Source: Rheum nobile
Lineage: Eukaryota; Streptophyta; Magnoliopsida; Caryophyllales; Polygonaceae
Direction: 5' to 3'
Length of the DNA: 64,000 nucleotides
Assembly: GCA_027886185.1 (NCBI GenBank)
Contig: WOAB01000056.1
Location: forward strand, 9,734,001 to 9,798,000
Made by a program: the position numbers and the translations under genes. Numbering within the stretch: position 1 is the stretch's first letter; every line of letters begins with the position of its first letter. The notes under the pieces are model-generated. The model was not told the origin of the DNA and did no database searches. It saw only the letters and a program-made list of their open reading frames with translations. Shown here one piece after another: positions 46,547-59,100 of the stretch.

Positions 46547-48210
46547 TGTAACACCCCGTAATTTTTAAGGGTATTTTTAAGCTTTACTCGTATGAGTTAT
46601 TGTTGCAAAATAATTGTATGAGATATTGTTGCAAAATAATTATATAAGATATTGTTGTAAAATATTTATATAAAATATTCGTGTAGGATAATTGTGGACT
46701 CAAGCGGGCACCAGTACCGGCACCGGCATCATGTAAGATGGGTGGTGGCTTGGTAGCTGTGTTAGCTTGGCCTGAAGTGTCACAAATATATGCAGGATAA
46801 TTATGTAAAGTATTTGTACAAGATATTTATATAAGATATTTGTGCACGGTATTTATATAAGATATTTGTGCACGGTAATTGTGCGAGGTGATTGCTTGAG
46901 ATGTTTGTGCTAGATGATGCACGAATATATTTAACCCGGAGTTAAGAAATAAACCCAAGTTGAGTTCGGATAAGTATTAGCGAAGTCGGCTTAAAACCGC
47001 GACTCACCGCGACTTGACGCGATCAACCGCGATCCACCGCGACCGGCCGCGATCGCGGTAATGCCTTTTGCAGAGGCGGTCGTCTTCCTCGCGTGGCGGT
47101 TACTGTAGCTCTGTTTTTTTGGCTCGGTTGGGATATTTTTGGGCAGGCCAAGTGGCCCTTCGCCTTTGTCCCCTTGTCCCCTTGGAGGTGGTCGGATTTG
47201 TGCTATAAAAGGAGGTGAAGACCGAACCCTTTCTTTCTCTCTTCTTCTTCTTCTTCTCTCTTTCTCCTCTGTTTTTCCCCTGTTTCGCCATTGATGCACG
47301 AGCTGTGAGCTCGGTTTTGGGCTTGAATCGAGAGGCTTCGTGGGTTGGAGAAGGTTGCCAAGGTGTTAGGTGAAGCTTAGAGGTGCTTTGTGATCAATTC
47401 AAATGCAAGACGAAGCTTGAATCGAGGTGGGTATTTTTCTCCCGCCATGGAAGTTGTCGAAGCTTTGCCACTGTTGATGAACCGCGACTGGCCGCGACTC
47501 ACCGCGATCGCGGTATTGGCTGTCCGAGAGTGTGTCTTGTGGTTTGGCTTGAGGGATTTTTATTCCAGATCTGTCCCCGTTTTGGATTCAGGGACCCGTT
47601 CTTAAGCTTTGTATGAGCTCGTCTTTCCAAGCAAGTGGTTATGAATTAATTTGAAATAATTAAAATCTGATATTATATTAGGTTGTATATTCTGCTAGAA
47701 TCAACGCTAATATAAGAGATATGCTGTAATCATGTGATTTGTGATGTGTGGAACTGTTTGTGATGTGATTCGTGATATGTGGAATTGCTTGTGATGTGTT
47801 TGTGTGAATTATTGGTGAAGCCCTTGCTTAGTCTATTCATTAGACTAACTCTTGTATTTTTATTTATCGGTAACGTCATGGGGGTGTCCTCCATCCGTTT
47901 CGGCACATGCAGATCTAAGAAGGCTAGAGCGACTATGAGGATGGACGGTGTTTTGTTTTCGACAAGTTGTTTTGTCGCGTTGTATTTAAAAGATTTCCGT
48001 TGTGCTATTTTGTATTTCTGATGAAATTGGGTCGTTTTTGGAATCGTGTAATTCCGCGACCATGTGGTTTAATAAAAGTTATGATTTTAGTATTGTAACT
48101 GTGTTTTAAGTCAGTTATGACGTCGGAAAAGCCTGGGGTGACTTCGGGGTTTACGCCCGGGGTCATCGGCAGTAACGCTTTCAAATGGGGTTAAATTTGG
48201 GGGTGTTACA
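46547..48210 (+). mobile_element. Solo LTR (TGTAACACCCC family), 1664 bp, inside the LINE
   Basis: TGTAACACCCCGTAATTTTT at the left, TTGGGGGTGTTACA at the right, flanked by exact ACTTA duplications (46542-46546 and 48211-48215). It carries clusters of CCGCGATCGCGG-like words (46995-47060 and 47480-47515) and a TATAAAA at 47206. Same family type as 10564-14450 and 21329-23553 by ends and CG clusters, but shorter. The small ORFs at 46991-47616 are inside the LTR. Confidence 0.93.
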
Positions 48211-48254
48211 ACTTATGCCTAATCCCTTTCCCAAATTATGTGTATACACTCTTG

Positions 48255-48480
48255 GAGAACAATTATCCTGTTATTAAGAATAAAAGGGTCACCCCCTACA
48301 ATAAACTAGCAAGGGACCAACCCTTTTCTGATGTTCTCTACAGTAAACCACATGTCAAAAATGCTTCACAAGCATCAAAAACAACTATAACTCTCGTCTT
48401 GGGAATAAAATATCCTGTTATCATAACCAAAAGGGTCACCCCTTATATTTATCTATCAAGGGATCAAACCCCTAAATTAT
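48255..48480 (+). repeat. Two-copy repeat in the LINE between LTR and ORF2
   Basis: AAAAGGGTCACCCCYTAYA followed by ATCAAGGGAYCAAMCC-type sequence occurs twice, about 146 bp apart. Purpose unknown. Confidence 0.6.
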
Positions 48481-48789
48481 GTACTCATATACTCTCACAG
48501 ACTCTCAATTGTTATCACCTTGAATTACTAAACTTGGGTGGGTACGTAATTACCAACAAAATGCACCACTACCAAAACAAGCATAAGAATGGTATACCAA
48601 TCACTTGGGGGCAACACAATACCAGTCCAAAAAGATTGGAAACCAACCAAAAACACCTTATAAAAATAAGAGAAAGAAGAATCAAAGGCCCACACCAAAT
48701 TCAATACCTAAACTCCCTAAATCAACATTAAAAAAAAATCAAACTTGGGCAAGACCAACTTCACTTGCCAAAAAACTCCCTAGGTTTTT

Positions 48790-51700
48790 ATGAAGATAAG
48801 CCTCTGGAATTGTCGCGGTATCAGTCGTAGAAACTTGTGGACTGATATTGACACTTTCTGTAAAATCGAAAAAATACAAATAATGGCCCTTGTGGAAACA
48901 AGAACCAACCAAGAACCGGAAAAAAATCTCTGGCTTAAAACCGGATTTGATACTCTTCATTTCGCACCCGCCAACGGATTCTCAGGTGGCATATGCGTCA
49001 TGTGGAAATCCTACCAATTACAAAATGAAATATGTGAGCTAGCACACATTGACAAAAGATTCATAGCTATCAAATACAAAATCATCGACAAAAACTATTG
49101 TCTGATGCTCATATTTACGTATGCACCACCAAAAGAAAATGAGAAAACTGTTTTCTGGAACCTACTCACAAACTTTATCCACCAAACACAAATACCGTGC
49201 ATCATCATTGGTGATCTTAATGAAATTGAATCACCTACGGAAAAGGTGGGTGGTTCCTCAAATCACCCATCTAGATTCCAAAGACTAATTGAATTTAGAA
49301 ACAAATGTGACCTGATCAATATACCAACACAAGGTGGAGAATTCACATGGCGGAAAAACAGTACATAAATAAATAATATCTATGAAAAACTAGATCGAAC
49401 CCTTGTCCACGACCAAATCCTCCAATGGTTTTCGGGCATTTTCACCAAGAACCATGCGTTCACAACTTCAGACCACTGTCCTATATCTGTAGAGCTAGAA
49501 AACCCCAACCCTATCAAGGCACAACCATTTAAATTTGAGAAAATGTGGACAACAAGAAAAGATTTTGAAAACCTGGTCAAACAAGCATGGCGGTCTGATA
49601 ACCAAGGATCACATATGTACAACCTGGTAAAAAAAAACACTTGCCCTCAAGATCAGCACCAAAAACTGGAACAAAACGACATTTGGCAATATCTTTAACC
49701 AAATCAGAGAAATAGAAACAGAACTAACTAATATCCAAAAAGACATCATTCTCAACCCAAACCAAGTCTTAATCAGCAAACAAAGCAGACTCCTCAACAA
49801 AAAGGAATGCCTCTTATTTTTCCAGAAAAAATATTAGAGTCAAAGAGCCAAGATCAAACATATCAAATCAATCGACACCAACACAAACTATTTCCATCGC
49901 ATCGCAAATGGGAGAAGAAGCCGGAAAATTATCCGAGAAATTAAAACCCAAGAAGGAACAATCATTATTGGTCTCGAAAACATTTGGAATGAAATTAGAA
50001 TAGACTTTGAAAAAAGATTTAAACAAGGAACGATTAACAATAACAATCTACAAAACATGCTGAGAAATAAAACAAACGAGGTCACAGACCAGGATAACAC
50101 CAACTTAACCAAAAATGTAACCAATGAAGAAGTGAAACGAGCTGTCTTCAACATTGGCAGTGATAAATCACCAGGTCCGGACGGTATGTCCGCCCTTTTC
50201 TATCAAAAATATTGGCACATTGTCGGACCACTTGTAACCAAAGCAGTTAAAAGCTTCTTCCATTCTGGAAAAATTCTTAAACAAATCAATCACACCTTTA
50301 TTACCCTAATACCAAAATGCGATAACCCAAACTCCACAAACCACTACCGACCAATAAGTCTTTGCTCAACAATATACAAGGTCATATCCAAGATCTTAAC
50401 AGAAAGACTGAAACCAATTCTAAACAAACTCATCCACCCCTTACAAGGAGCATTTGTTGCTGACCGCGCAATCCAAGATAACATTCTTATTGCACACGAA
50501 ATATTCCACTCCTTTCGCGCCAAAAAGGGCAAAGAAGGTTGGATAGCAATCAAACTAGACATGGAAAAAGCATACGATAAAATAGAATGGGTCTTCATCA
50601 TTGAAGTCCTCGAAAAATTTGGTTTCTCTCCAAAATTCATTGCATGGATCAAAGAATGCATTGAAACAGTCACCTTCTCAGTTTTGGTCAATAACGGACC
50701 CACAGATATCTTTCACCCCAAAAGAGGACTCCGTCAGGGGGACCCTCTATCGCCTTTCCTTTTCATCCTTGGTGCCGAAGTACTCGCCAAGAAAATCCAA
50801 CATGAAGCAAACATTGATACCAATCAACTAGGGTTCAAAATGACCCGAATGGGATCAAACATCCCATTCTTAGCATTTGTAGACGACATCCTCATTTTCG
50901 CCAAAGCAAACCAAACAACATGTCAGAATGTCAAAAGCATTATCGAAGACTACTGCTCCATATCAGGACAATGTGTCAATTACCATAAATCTGACTTTCA
51001 GGCAACACCAAACACAACAAACAACACAAAAAGCTTAATTCAATCTATTCTCAACATCACGAGCTCGGTCTCCCTAGAAAAATACCTTGACTGCCCCATT
51101 ATAAATGGGAAGGTGAATCAAGACACATTCCAGAACACAGTGCTGGCTACCACTACACAATTATCAAAATGGAAAGCGAGTTCCCTATCCCTTGAAGGAC
51201 GAGCAACCCTCATTAAGGCTAATCTGGCAGCCAAACCAAATTACATCATGCAATGTTTTATGCTACCTACAAGGGTACATAACACACTAGATAAAATCAA
51301 TAGAAGGTTCCTATGGAACAAAGAACAAACGTACAAACCCTTAATAGGATGGGACAAAATTTGCAGGAATAAAAACAATAGAGGGATCAGAATCAGAAAA
51401 ACAGAAGATATGAACAAAGCACTCCAAATGAAACTTATCTAGAAAATCTTTGCAGAACCAAACAATATCTGGGTTAAAATCATCAATGAAAAATACCTAA
51501 AGAATGTTAACATTCTCAACTACACAAGAAAAACCAACCACTCCTGGCAATGGGGGAAACTTCTCAAACTCCGTAATGAGTTCAAGACCGGCCTGCACTG
51601 GCTAATTGGAGATGGACGCTCTATTAACTTTTGGGAAGACCCTTGGACACCTAACCTTAAACTCACAAACTACACTCACCCAAATACCACCATCGACCCA

Positions 51701-52896
51701 GAAACAAAAGTAAGCAATTTCATTACAAACAAAAAATGGAACAAAACCGAACTATCAAAAATCATCAATGATGCAGCTGTTGAAATTATCACCAACATAC
51801 AATTACCCCAAAATGACATTCCTGATCGCCTCTACTGGGCTCCCAATAAAAACGGTTGGTTTTCCACCAAAACCGCCTTCGAACTCATAACCAAACAGAC
51901 CAGCCCAACCAATAACAAATTCTCTTAGCTTTGGGATCTAGACACATACCCCAAAGTAAAAAACTTCTTATGGAAAATTTACCATGATGGCATACCCACG
52001 AAGGCTAGATTAGCCCAAAAACATGTGGTGGTGCCACTCGTATGTGACTCATGTAATAACCCATGTGAAGACCTAACTCATTTTTTGTTTGAATGTCCCA
52101 ACACCCTAAAACAAATTAGAAACCAAAATAATTACATCGAAAGCCAAATTAAAAGCCTTAACACCGACGGAAAAAAACCAATTGATACTATGTGTGACCT
52201 TCAATCGGTGCTAACCAAGCAAGAATGAGTCTGCCTAGCAACAACCTGGTGGGGCATCTGGATCCACAGAAACCAAAAAATCTTCCAAACTACAGGGCCA
52301 AACAGCATAAAAGATCTAACCCTGTACATAAAAACTCTTATACTCAACTGGAACAAAACAAAGAAACTTGAAACAGACGAATCAACGCACCAAAAGCCGA
52401 ACCCGGCTCAACGACGAAAAACCAGAAACATTAAATGGAAAAAACCCCGACATGGATTCTACAAAATAAACTTCGATGGCTCTAGACTACCAAACGGTCA
52501 AATAGGAACTGGGCACATTATCAGGAATGATCATGCTGAAATTATCCATATGTCCAACCAAAAATATGATTACCAATCAGCACTCATGGCTGAAACCATA
52601 GCACTAAGAAACAACATTAAAAAAGCTATCTCACTCAATCTTAACAAGATCGAAATTGAAGGAGATAATTTGTGCCTAATTAACTCCATTCTAGGCATCT
52701 GGACTTACCCGTGGGAAATTGAAATGGTAATCGCTGATATCCTCATCGATCTCCGTTCTTTTCAGGAAGTCCTGACAAGACATGTCTTCCGAGAAGTGAA
52801 CAGATTAGCTGACTTCATTGCCAAACTCAGCTACGCAACCTCGAGTACTGCCTTAGAATCCAGCTACGCAACCTCTAGGCCGAACCTTGCACCGTA
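48790..52896 (+). pseudogene. LINE ORF2: endonuclease, reverse transcriptase, zinc finger, RNase H
   Basis: Domains in order: AP-type endonuclease (MKISLWNCRGI; LVETRTN; IIGDLNEI; SDHCPI, 48790-49620); reverse transcriptase (SDKSPGPDGMS, HYRPISLCSTIYKVISKIL, GLRQGDPLSPFLF, FVDDILIF in place of the usual FADD) at about 50150-51100; zf-RVT (CDSCNNPCEDLTHFLFECP, 52045-52100); RNase H (KINFDGS, LMAETIAL, IEGDNLCLINS). Breaks: TAA at 49366, a shift from frame 1 to 2 at the A-run 49629-49637, TAG at 49835, 51440 and 51926, TGA at 52226. The last four all look like tryptophan TGG codons. Product not functional. Confidence 0.93.
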
Positions 52897-52943
52897 GATA
52901 GGTTCCGCCTAATTCTTTCCTCATCAAAAAAATAAATAAAAAA

Positions 52944-52960
52944 ATATGCACCCTCCATTT
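52944..52960. repeat. 17-bp target-site duplication, right of LINE
   Basis: ATATGCACCCTCCATTT, exact copy of 44942-44958. Confidence 0.95.
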
Positions 52961-52995
52961 CATTTTACGTGCGGAAGTGCTAATTGTACACTTTT

Positions 52996-53222
52996 TTATT
53001 TTTTTGAATTATCGTGGGTGTCGGGTCGCCTTAGGCGAACCCACTAATCCCACGGAACCCATCGGAACAAGAGACCACATTATAACCGGTGGGGCCTCTA
53101 AGGCACCCCACCGTGGCAGGTCAAAGACCCACCATGCCCCCTGTGGCCACTCTCCAGGTTCGAACTGGCAATCTGTGGAAAACCTTTGACTTCCCCACAT
53201 GTTTTTTACCAGTTGAACCACT
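52996..53222 (-). mobile_element. tRNA-derived SINE, about 227 bp
   Basis: On the minus strand it starts AGTGGTTCAACTGGTAAAAA (box A-like), has CCAGTTCGAACCTGG (box B-like) about 40 bases further, and ends in an A-rich tail (TTCAAAAAAATAAAAAA). It is flanked by CTAATTGTACACTTTT (52980-52995) and CTAATTTTACACTTTT (53223-53238), a 15/16 match. This is the structure of a pol III-transcribed SINE moved by LINE machinery. Confidence 0.88.
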
Positions 53223-53398
53223 CTAATTTTACACTTTTGATACATGTTTTAAGCCGTTTTTTGGGTCATTTCACACGAGTTATCTATGGGTTACGTTCAA
53301 CATACAAAGTCTAGCCAATTGCTAACTTTTATCGTCAAATTTTTGTAATGACATTCTTTGATTGTAAAATTATGAGTTTGAATCTCTCTTTTTTGTTA

Positions 53399-54378
53399 GG
53401 AGAAATTACTAAAAATAATACTAACTATTCACTTTCAACTCAAAATAATACCAATTATGAAATTACTGGTAGCAGTACTAACTATACATATATTTACTAT
53501 TTATAATATGTTTTAAATTCCGGTGAAGAATCCGGCTAAAAAGATTACTAGGCTCCCGAAAAATGCTTAAAAGATGAAATCTTTGTCAATTTTGGCCAAG
53601 AAAAATTCATAAAATTAGAAAATCAAAATCCATCAATTATCACAATGTCTTCTGCCCTCATTCCCCACCTAACTCCCAGCAGATCGATGCTATCGGAGAC
53701 TCTTCCGCCGTCGCTGCACCCGAAGACTCTTACACGCCGCCCAAGCAATTCTCCGCCTCTCCTACGACCAGATTTGAAGGAGTAACCACCATCTTCAATC
53801 TCTCTCTGTTTTAACTAGATCCATTGTCTTTTATCCATTCAGATTTCGTCATCCTCCATATGAAGGTCTGATTTTGGCGAGTCTTCCTTCCCAAGACCAG
53901 AACTATTTTCATAATGAAAAAAACATGGAACTTGTGTTTGGAGATATCTAGAGCCGCGGGGGCATCGATACGGAGAGAAAGTGAAGGGAATTTTGTGCAG
54001 AATGGTGGAGGAAGAGGTAATGATGGGGCAAAAGAGCGGTGATGGGGTGGGGCAGGCAAGTAGTGGAAGATGAATGGAAGAGATGGAGCACGAATTCAAT
54101 CAAATGTCTCTGAAGAGACTTGGAGAATGAATTCATTGATTGAAAGAAAATTTTATGTTTTTGCTTTTTTAATATTTAGCAAAAATATCATATGTCTAGC
54201 ACACAGTATCCTAATTAGCAATTTTCGGTATGCAATTTTGTCGGATTCTTAGTCGAAAATTAAGTTATACTATTAACGGTAAATATGTATATAGTTAATA
54301 CTACTGCTAGTAATTTTAAAAGTTTGTATTATTTTGGGTTGAAGGTAGATAGTTTGTATTATTTTAAATAATTTTCCC
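53399..54378. mobile_element. Non-autonomous Mutator-like element, 980 bp, long TIRs
   Basis: Flanked by TTTTTGTTA on both sides (53390-53398 and 54379-54387), the 9-bp duplication typical of Mutator. Terminal inverted repeats of about 95 bp: left GGAGAAATTACTAAAAATAA ... TAGCAGTACTAACTATAC, right the approximate complement from GTATATAGTTAATACTACTG to TTGTATTATTTTAAATAATT. The interior (53650-54130) is richer in GC and has open frames on the minus strand without a domain I know, so gene-fragment capture is possible but unproven. Confidence 0.88.
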
Positions 54379-54387
54379 TTTTTGTTA

Positions 54388-55146
54388 TAATGACCTAATA
54401 TTTTCTAATATAAAAAAATTGAAACAAGGACTAGAATAGACCTCGTGTCCCATGGGTTACACAACGAATATAATATTAATTAAATTATTTATAAGTTTAT
54501 AAATATATTTTAATCCATGTCTTGTGGAATTGGAAGGGGTAATTTATTTTCTTATCAAAGTTAAAACATAACTTATAAAATGGAGAATAAATGAGAGAGA
54601 AGGGGGTGGCATGTGAGATAGTGGACATGTAATGGAATGAAAAGCACTTATTTAGGGTAGAGTAGGGACAAGTGTAGCTCCATAGAATATCAAGTGACTC
54701 ATTCTTTCACAAAAGAATGATTTTTTTAATTACTCTGTAATAGATTATGAAATAACTTGACTAGGACATGGAAATGTAATATTTTGGGAAGAATTATCAA
54801 GCTTAATAAATTTTCAAAAAAAATAAACTTAACTGAGAACTAATATTCTCCCCACAAAAAAATGTCTTCCATCCTATGCCCCTTCAATTTCAAAAAATGT
54901 CATTATTTTTAAAAAAATATTTATTGTGTCAAACATTATTCGTCAATTATAAATATTTAAATATTAAAAAACTTTATAAAGATGTTGGCCAAGCATATAA
55001 ACCAAAAATTATTTTTTGATTTTAGATGAATAGATGTACTTATGAAGTAATGATGTACCGAGTCTTTCTCGGTCTATCGATTTACCAATAGGGGTCTATG
55101 TGGTATTTCGAATCCTTACCTTATCATTAAAAAAATGATGAAATGT
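54388..55146. other. AT-rich intergenic stretch
   Basis: No gene, repeat or RNA recognised between the Mutator-like element and the Copia element. Confidence 0.5.
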
Positions 55147-55151
55147 ATAAC

Positions 55152-56073
55152 TGTTGGATTCCTTAGGTTTTGATGGTTACAAGCATTCAACTAATCTGGG
55201 TACTAAGTGTTTCAGGAACAAAGACAATTGTCTCAGGGAACCTTCGCAGCAAAGGATTGAAGAGGGAACAAAGCTCTGTTCTTGTGCTTTGTTACCTCTG
55301 AAGGAACAACAGTGACGAACAAGATCGAAGCTGCGAATGGAAGGAAGAATTCCAGCGTGTTATTTATGGAAACAAATCAAGGCGCACACGCGGTCAAGGA
55401 TTGAAGAAATCGGCTGGAAGGATCTAGCCGTTGGAGGAGATATGGAGAGAGAAGCTCGATTCCTTATCTTAGGGATTCTTTCCTTAGATAAGCGGATTGG
55501 AGAGAGAAGAATCTTATCACATCCGTTTATATTAATTTAAGGGAATCCTTTCCTTTTATTAATATATACGGCTAGGGATATTATTCCTCCAGCAAAAACA
55601 TATCTTCTTGTTACCACGTTTGAATAAAACCTTATCTTGTTACATTTAGGGTTTGTCGAGTTGTATTTAATAGATGTGTGGATTCATGTCTATGTAACCA
55701 CGACGACGGGAAAAACAGAGAGAACGAAAATTGAGATAGAAAAGGAGTGAGGTGTGTGTAAGTCTTTGAGGGTTGAGTTCGGATTCATCGTTGTAGGAGT
55801 GATCTTCGAATCTAGGTGGGAAGTCTAGTGTTTTGGAGTCCATGCTACAAGTGTAATCGAACAAGAAATCAATAAGACAAGTACACACTTCAAAATCCTC
55901 TCAAGCGGAAGCTTGAAGGTAGTGGTTTTTCCTTGAGAAGCTAGTTTTGCCAATCAGGGTTTCCACTATACATCGTGAGTTCGTTCTATTATCTTTCTTG
56001 CTATATTTATCCGCTGCAACTTCTGTGGGAACAAAGTTTTTGTTCCCTCAGACGTAACTCTAACGATCCAACA
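55152..56073 (+). mobile_element. Sirevirus-like Copia 5' LTR, 922 bp
   Basis: TGTTGGATTCC...GATCCAACA with an 11-base inverted terminal match. Same length as the 3' LTR. By eye I count 11 differences, all transitions (about 1.2%). ATAAC precedes it at 55147-55151. Confidence 0.96.
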
Positions 56074-56074
56074 A

Positions 56075-56088
56075 TTGGTATCAGAGCC
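56075..56088 (+). promoter_or_regulatory. Copia primer binding site
   Basis: TTGGTATCAGAGCC directly after the 5' LTR and complementary to the tRNA-Met 3' end; starts minus-strand DNA synthesis. Confidence 0.92.
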
Positions 56089-56133
56089 TGGTGCTCTAGA
56101 TTGTTTGTTTTAGTTACAGATTTTGCAGGAAAG

Positions 56134-59100
56134 ATGTCGTCAGGAAATGCCTTGGATAGAGACTCTCAAGAAGGTGATGTAGATGTGGCTCTCATCACTC
56201 AAGCCATGAAGAAGATATGGTCTCGAAGCAAAGGCACTAAAGGTTCGGTCATGGTTCACAATGACATGAAGGAGGTCGTCTGCTCTCACTGTTATGACAA
56301 CGGACACTTCGCAAAAAATTGCCTCAACAAAGCGGCAGGTTCTTCTCAGGTCCTCCACGAGGAACAAACGAGGATTGCGAAGTGGGGTGACTGCAGCTCA
56401 GATGATGAAGCTTCTCCTCTCTCAAAGGATATCTGTTTGGTGAGCTCAAAAGGTCATAACGTATCAGAAGGTGATTCCCATAAATCCGAGGAGGAAGCAA
56501 GGAAAGGCTCTTGGCACCTTGACAGTGCATGCTCAAGTCACATGACAAGGAACAGTGAATGGTTCACCTCTCTTCAGCCAGTCTCAGGGGCATCGATAAC
56601 TTTTAGAAACAAGAGTAAGGGTGAGGTTTGTGGTATCGGTATGGTAAGACTCTCTAAACACATCACCGTGAATAATGTGAATCTAGTGAATAATCTCAAG
56701 TTTGATCTATTCAGTGTGGCTCAACTATGTCAAAACAGAAAAAATAGGGTAGTCTTTACCACTGATGATTGTCATGTTGAGTGTCTAAGTACAGGGAAAA
56801 TCTTACTCAAAGGGATTTGCGACAATAACGTTTATAAGGTCGACCCTGCTTTCATCCCTGACAAGGACCTATGTCTGTCATCTATTGCTGAGACGACATA
56901 CTTGTGGCACAAACGCTTTGGACATGCTAGCCTTCAACTCCTCTCCAAACTTCATAGACAAGAGTTGGTGAATGGTCTTCCCAAGGTTGAAGCAATGAGA
57001 AGTGACGTGTGCGACGCATGCATTAAAGGAAAACAAGTGAGGTCTTCCTTCAAGTCCAAAAGGGATGTAAGTACAACACGTCCTCTGGAATTAGTCCACA
57101 TGGATCTTTATGGGCCTATGCGCACGAAGAGCCGTGGGGGAAATGCATATGTCTTTGTTATTGTGGATGACTATTCCAGGTACACATGGACGATTTTCAT
57201 CTCAACAAAGGATGAAGTGTTCGCTGAGTTTGAGTCCTGGCTTAAGGCAACTGAGAGAAGCACTGGTCATACCTTGGGGTCTATTCGCACCGATCATGGA
57301 ACTGAATTCGAGAACTCTCAGTTCCTATCCCTATGTAGGAACAGAGGTATCAACCACAACTTCTCTACTCCCAGGACCCTACAGCAAAACGGTGTTGTGG
57401 AAAGGAAGAACAGAACTCTGGAAGACATGACGCGTACTCTCCTTATCTCAAGTGGTCTTCCAAAGAGTTTCTGGGCCAAAGCCTTGAATGCCGCGTGCTA
57501 CGTTCTGAATAGGGCAACCATTCGTCCTCTTCTGAACAAAACTGTCTATGAGCTTCTGAAGGGAAGGAAACCTAATGTGTCTCATTTACGCACATTTGGT
57601 TGCAAGTGCTTCATCCACAACAACGGGAAAGATTCTCTTGGAAAGTTTGATCCCAGAAGTGATGAAGGAACCTTTATAGGATATTCTCAGCAAAGCAAAG
57701 CCTACAAAGTTCTCAACAAGAGAACCAGAAAGGTAGAAGAAAGTATTCATGTTGTTTTTGATGAATCTGTCATGGCTGGTAACAATGTGTAGGAACAATC
57801 CGATAGAGTTCCCTCTAATATCGAGCCATCCGAAGATGACTGCTTTCAGCTTGTTGAAAGCAGTGTCGGTGGTGAGACCTCTCAAGATCAAGAAACTTAA
57901 AATGATCCCTCAACACCGAGAACTCCCAACTCCACAAACTTAGGGGAAAATGAAGAGAATGCTAACCCGCCGGATACGTATCAGGCACCTCAGGGGGAAC
58001 AGAGCCCAAGTCACGACACAACGGAGCCCTCTGAGGACTGCCCTGCTGCTGAGGGAACAGGGGGAGTTTGCCCTAATGCTGATGGGACAGGTGGTGAAAG
58101 CTCAAATGCTGGCAATGCTGATTCCGAGGAGTTCGACATCAACAAACTCCAAGTTCCAAACTACCAGCAAAAGTGGGCTCATCCAGTCAAACTGATCGTC
58201 ACAGACTATAGAAAGGGAGCACCACAGAGCACTCGTTCTTCCCTACAAATTTTTTGTGCTTTCAATGCCTTTCTTTCCTTACAAGAACCCAAAACTGTAG
58301 GAGAAGCATTGAAGGATCCTGACTGGATAAACGCCATGCAAGAAGAACTTCATCAATTCGAAAGAAACAAGGTTTGGAGGTTAGTTCCCCGTTCAAGGAA
58401 CAGAACAGTGATTGGAACCAAATGGGTGTTCAGAAACAAGCTGGATGATCAAGGTCAGGTCACAAGGAACAAAGCTCGGCTGGTGGTGAAAGGCTACAAC
58501 CAGCAGGAGGGCATCAACTATGATGAGACATTTGCTCTAGTTGCCAGGTTAGAAGCAATAAGACTCCTAATTGCTTATTCTTCTTTCCATGGATTCAAGC
58601 TACAACAGATGGATGTCAAGACCGCCTTCTTGAATGGGGTTCTCAAGGAGGAAGTATATGTGGAGCAAACACCCGGTTTTGAAGACACCACTCAACCTGA
58701 CCATGTCTATATTCTAGACAAAGCTCTATATGGTCTCAAGCAAGCCCCGAGGGCCTGGTATGAAAGGCTCTCTCAATTCCTTCTGACGCACGGATACGTT
58801 CGTGGAAAGGTCGACAAGACTTTGTTCCTTCTGAAGGAAGGGAAGCAAATTCTGGTGGTTCAGGTCTATGTGGATGATATCATCTTTGGATCCACTGATG
58901 ATAAACTGGTTCAGAAATTCTCTAAGCTGATGGCCAGTGAATTCGAGATGAGCATGGTTGGAGAACTCAAGTTCTTCTTAGGTCTGCAAGTCTCTCAGGG
59001 GGATGAGGGAACTGAAGTGCACCAACAGAAGTATCTCAGGGAGTGTGTCAAAAAGTTTGGTATGAATGATGCAAAACCCTTCACCACTCCCATATCTCCA

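Larger units (their letters stand above)
44959..52943 (+). mobile_element. Full LINE (L1-type) insertion with 17-bp TSD
   Basis: Bounded by exact copies of ATATGCACCCTCCATTT and ending in CATCAAAAAAATAAATAAAA. About 6.3 kb once the solo LTR at 46547-48210 and one TSD are discounted. The 5' part (44959-46546 and 48216-48789) should hold the leader and ORF1, but I recognise no ORF1 RNA-binding or CCHC motif; a long open frame (45116-46561) has no known features. ORF2 follows at 48790. The element is dead through stops and a frameshift. Confidence 0.9.
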
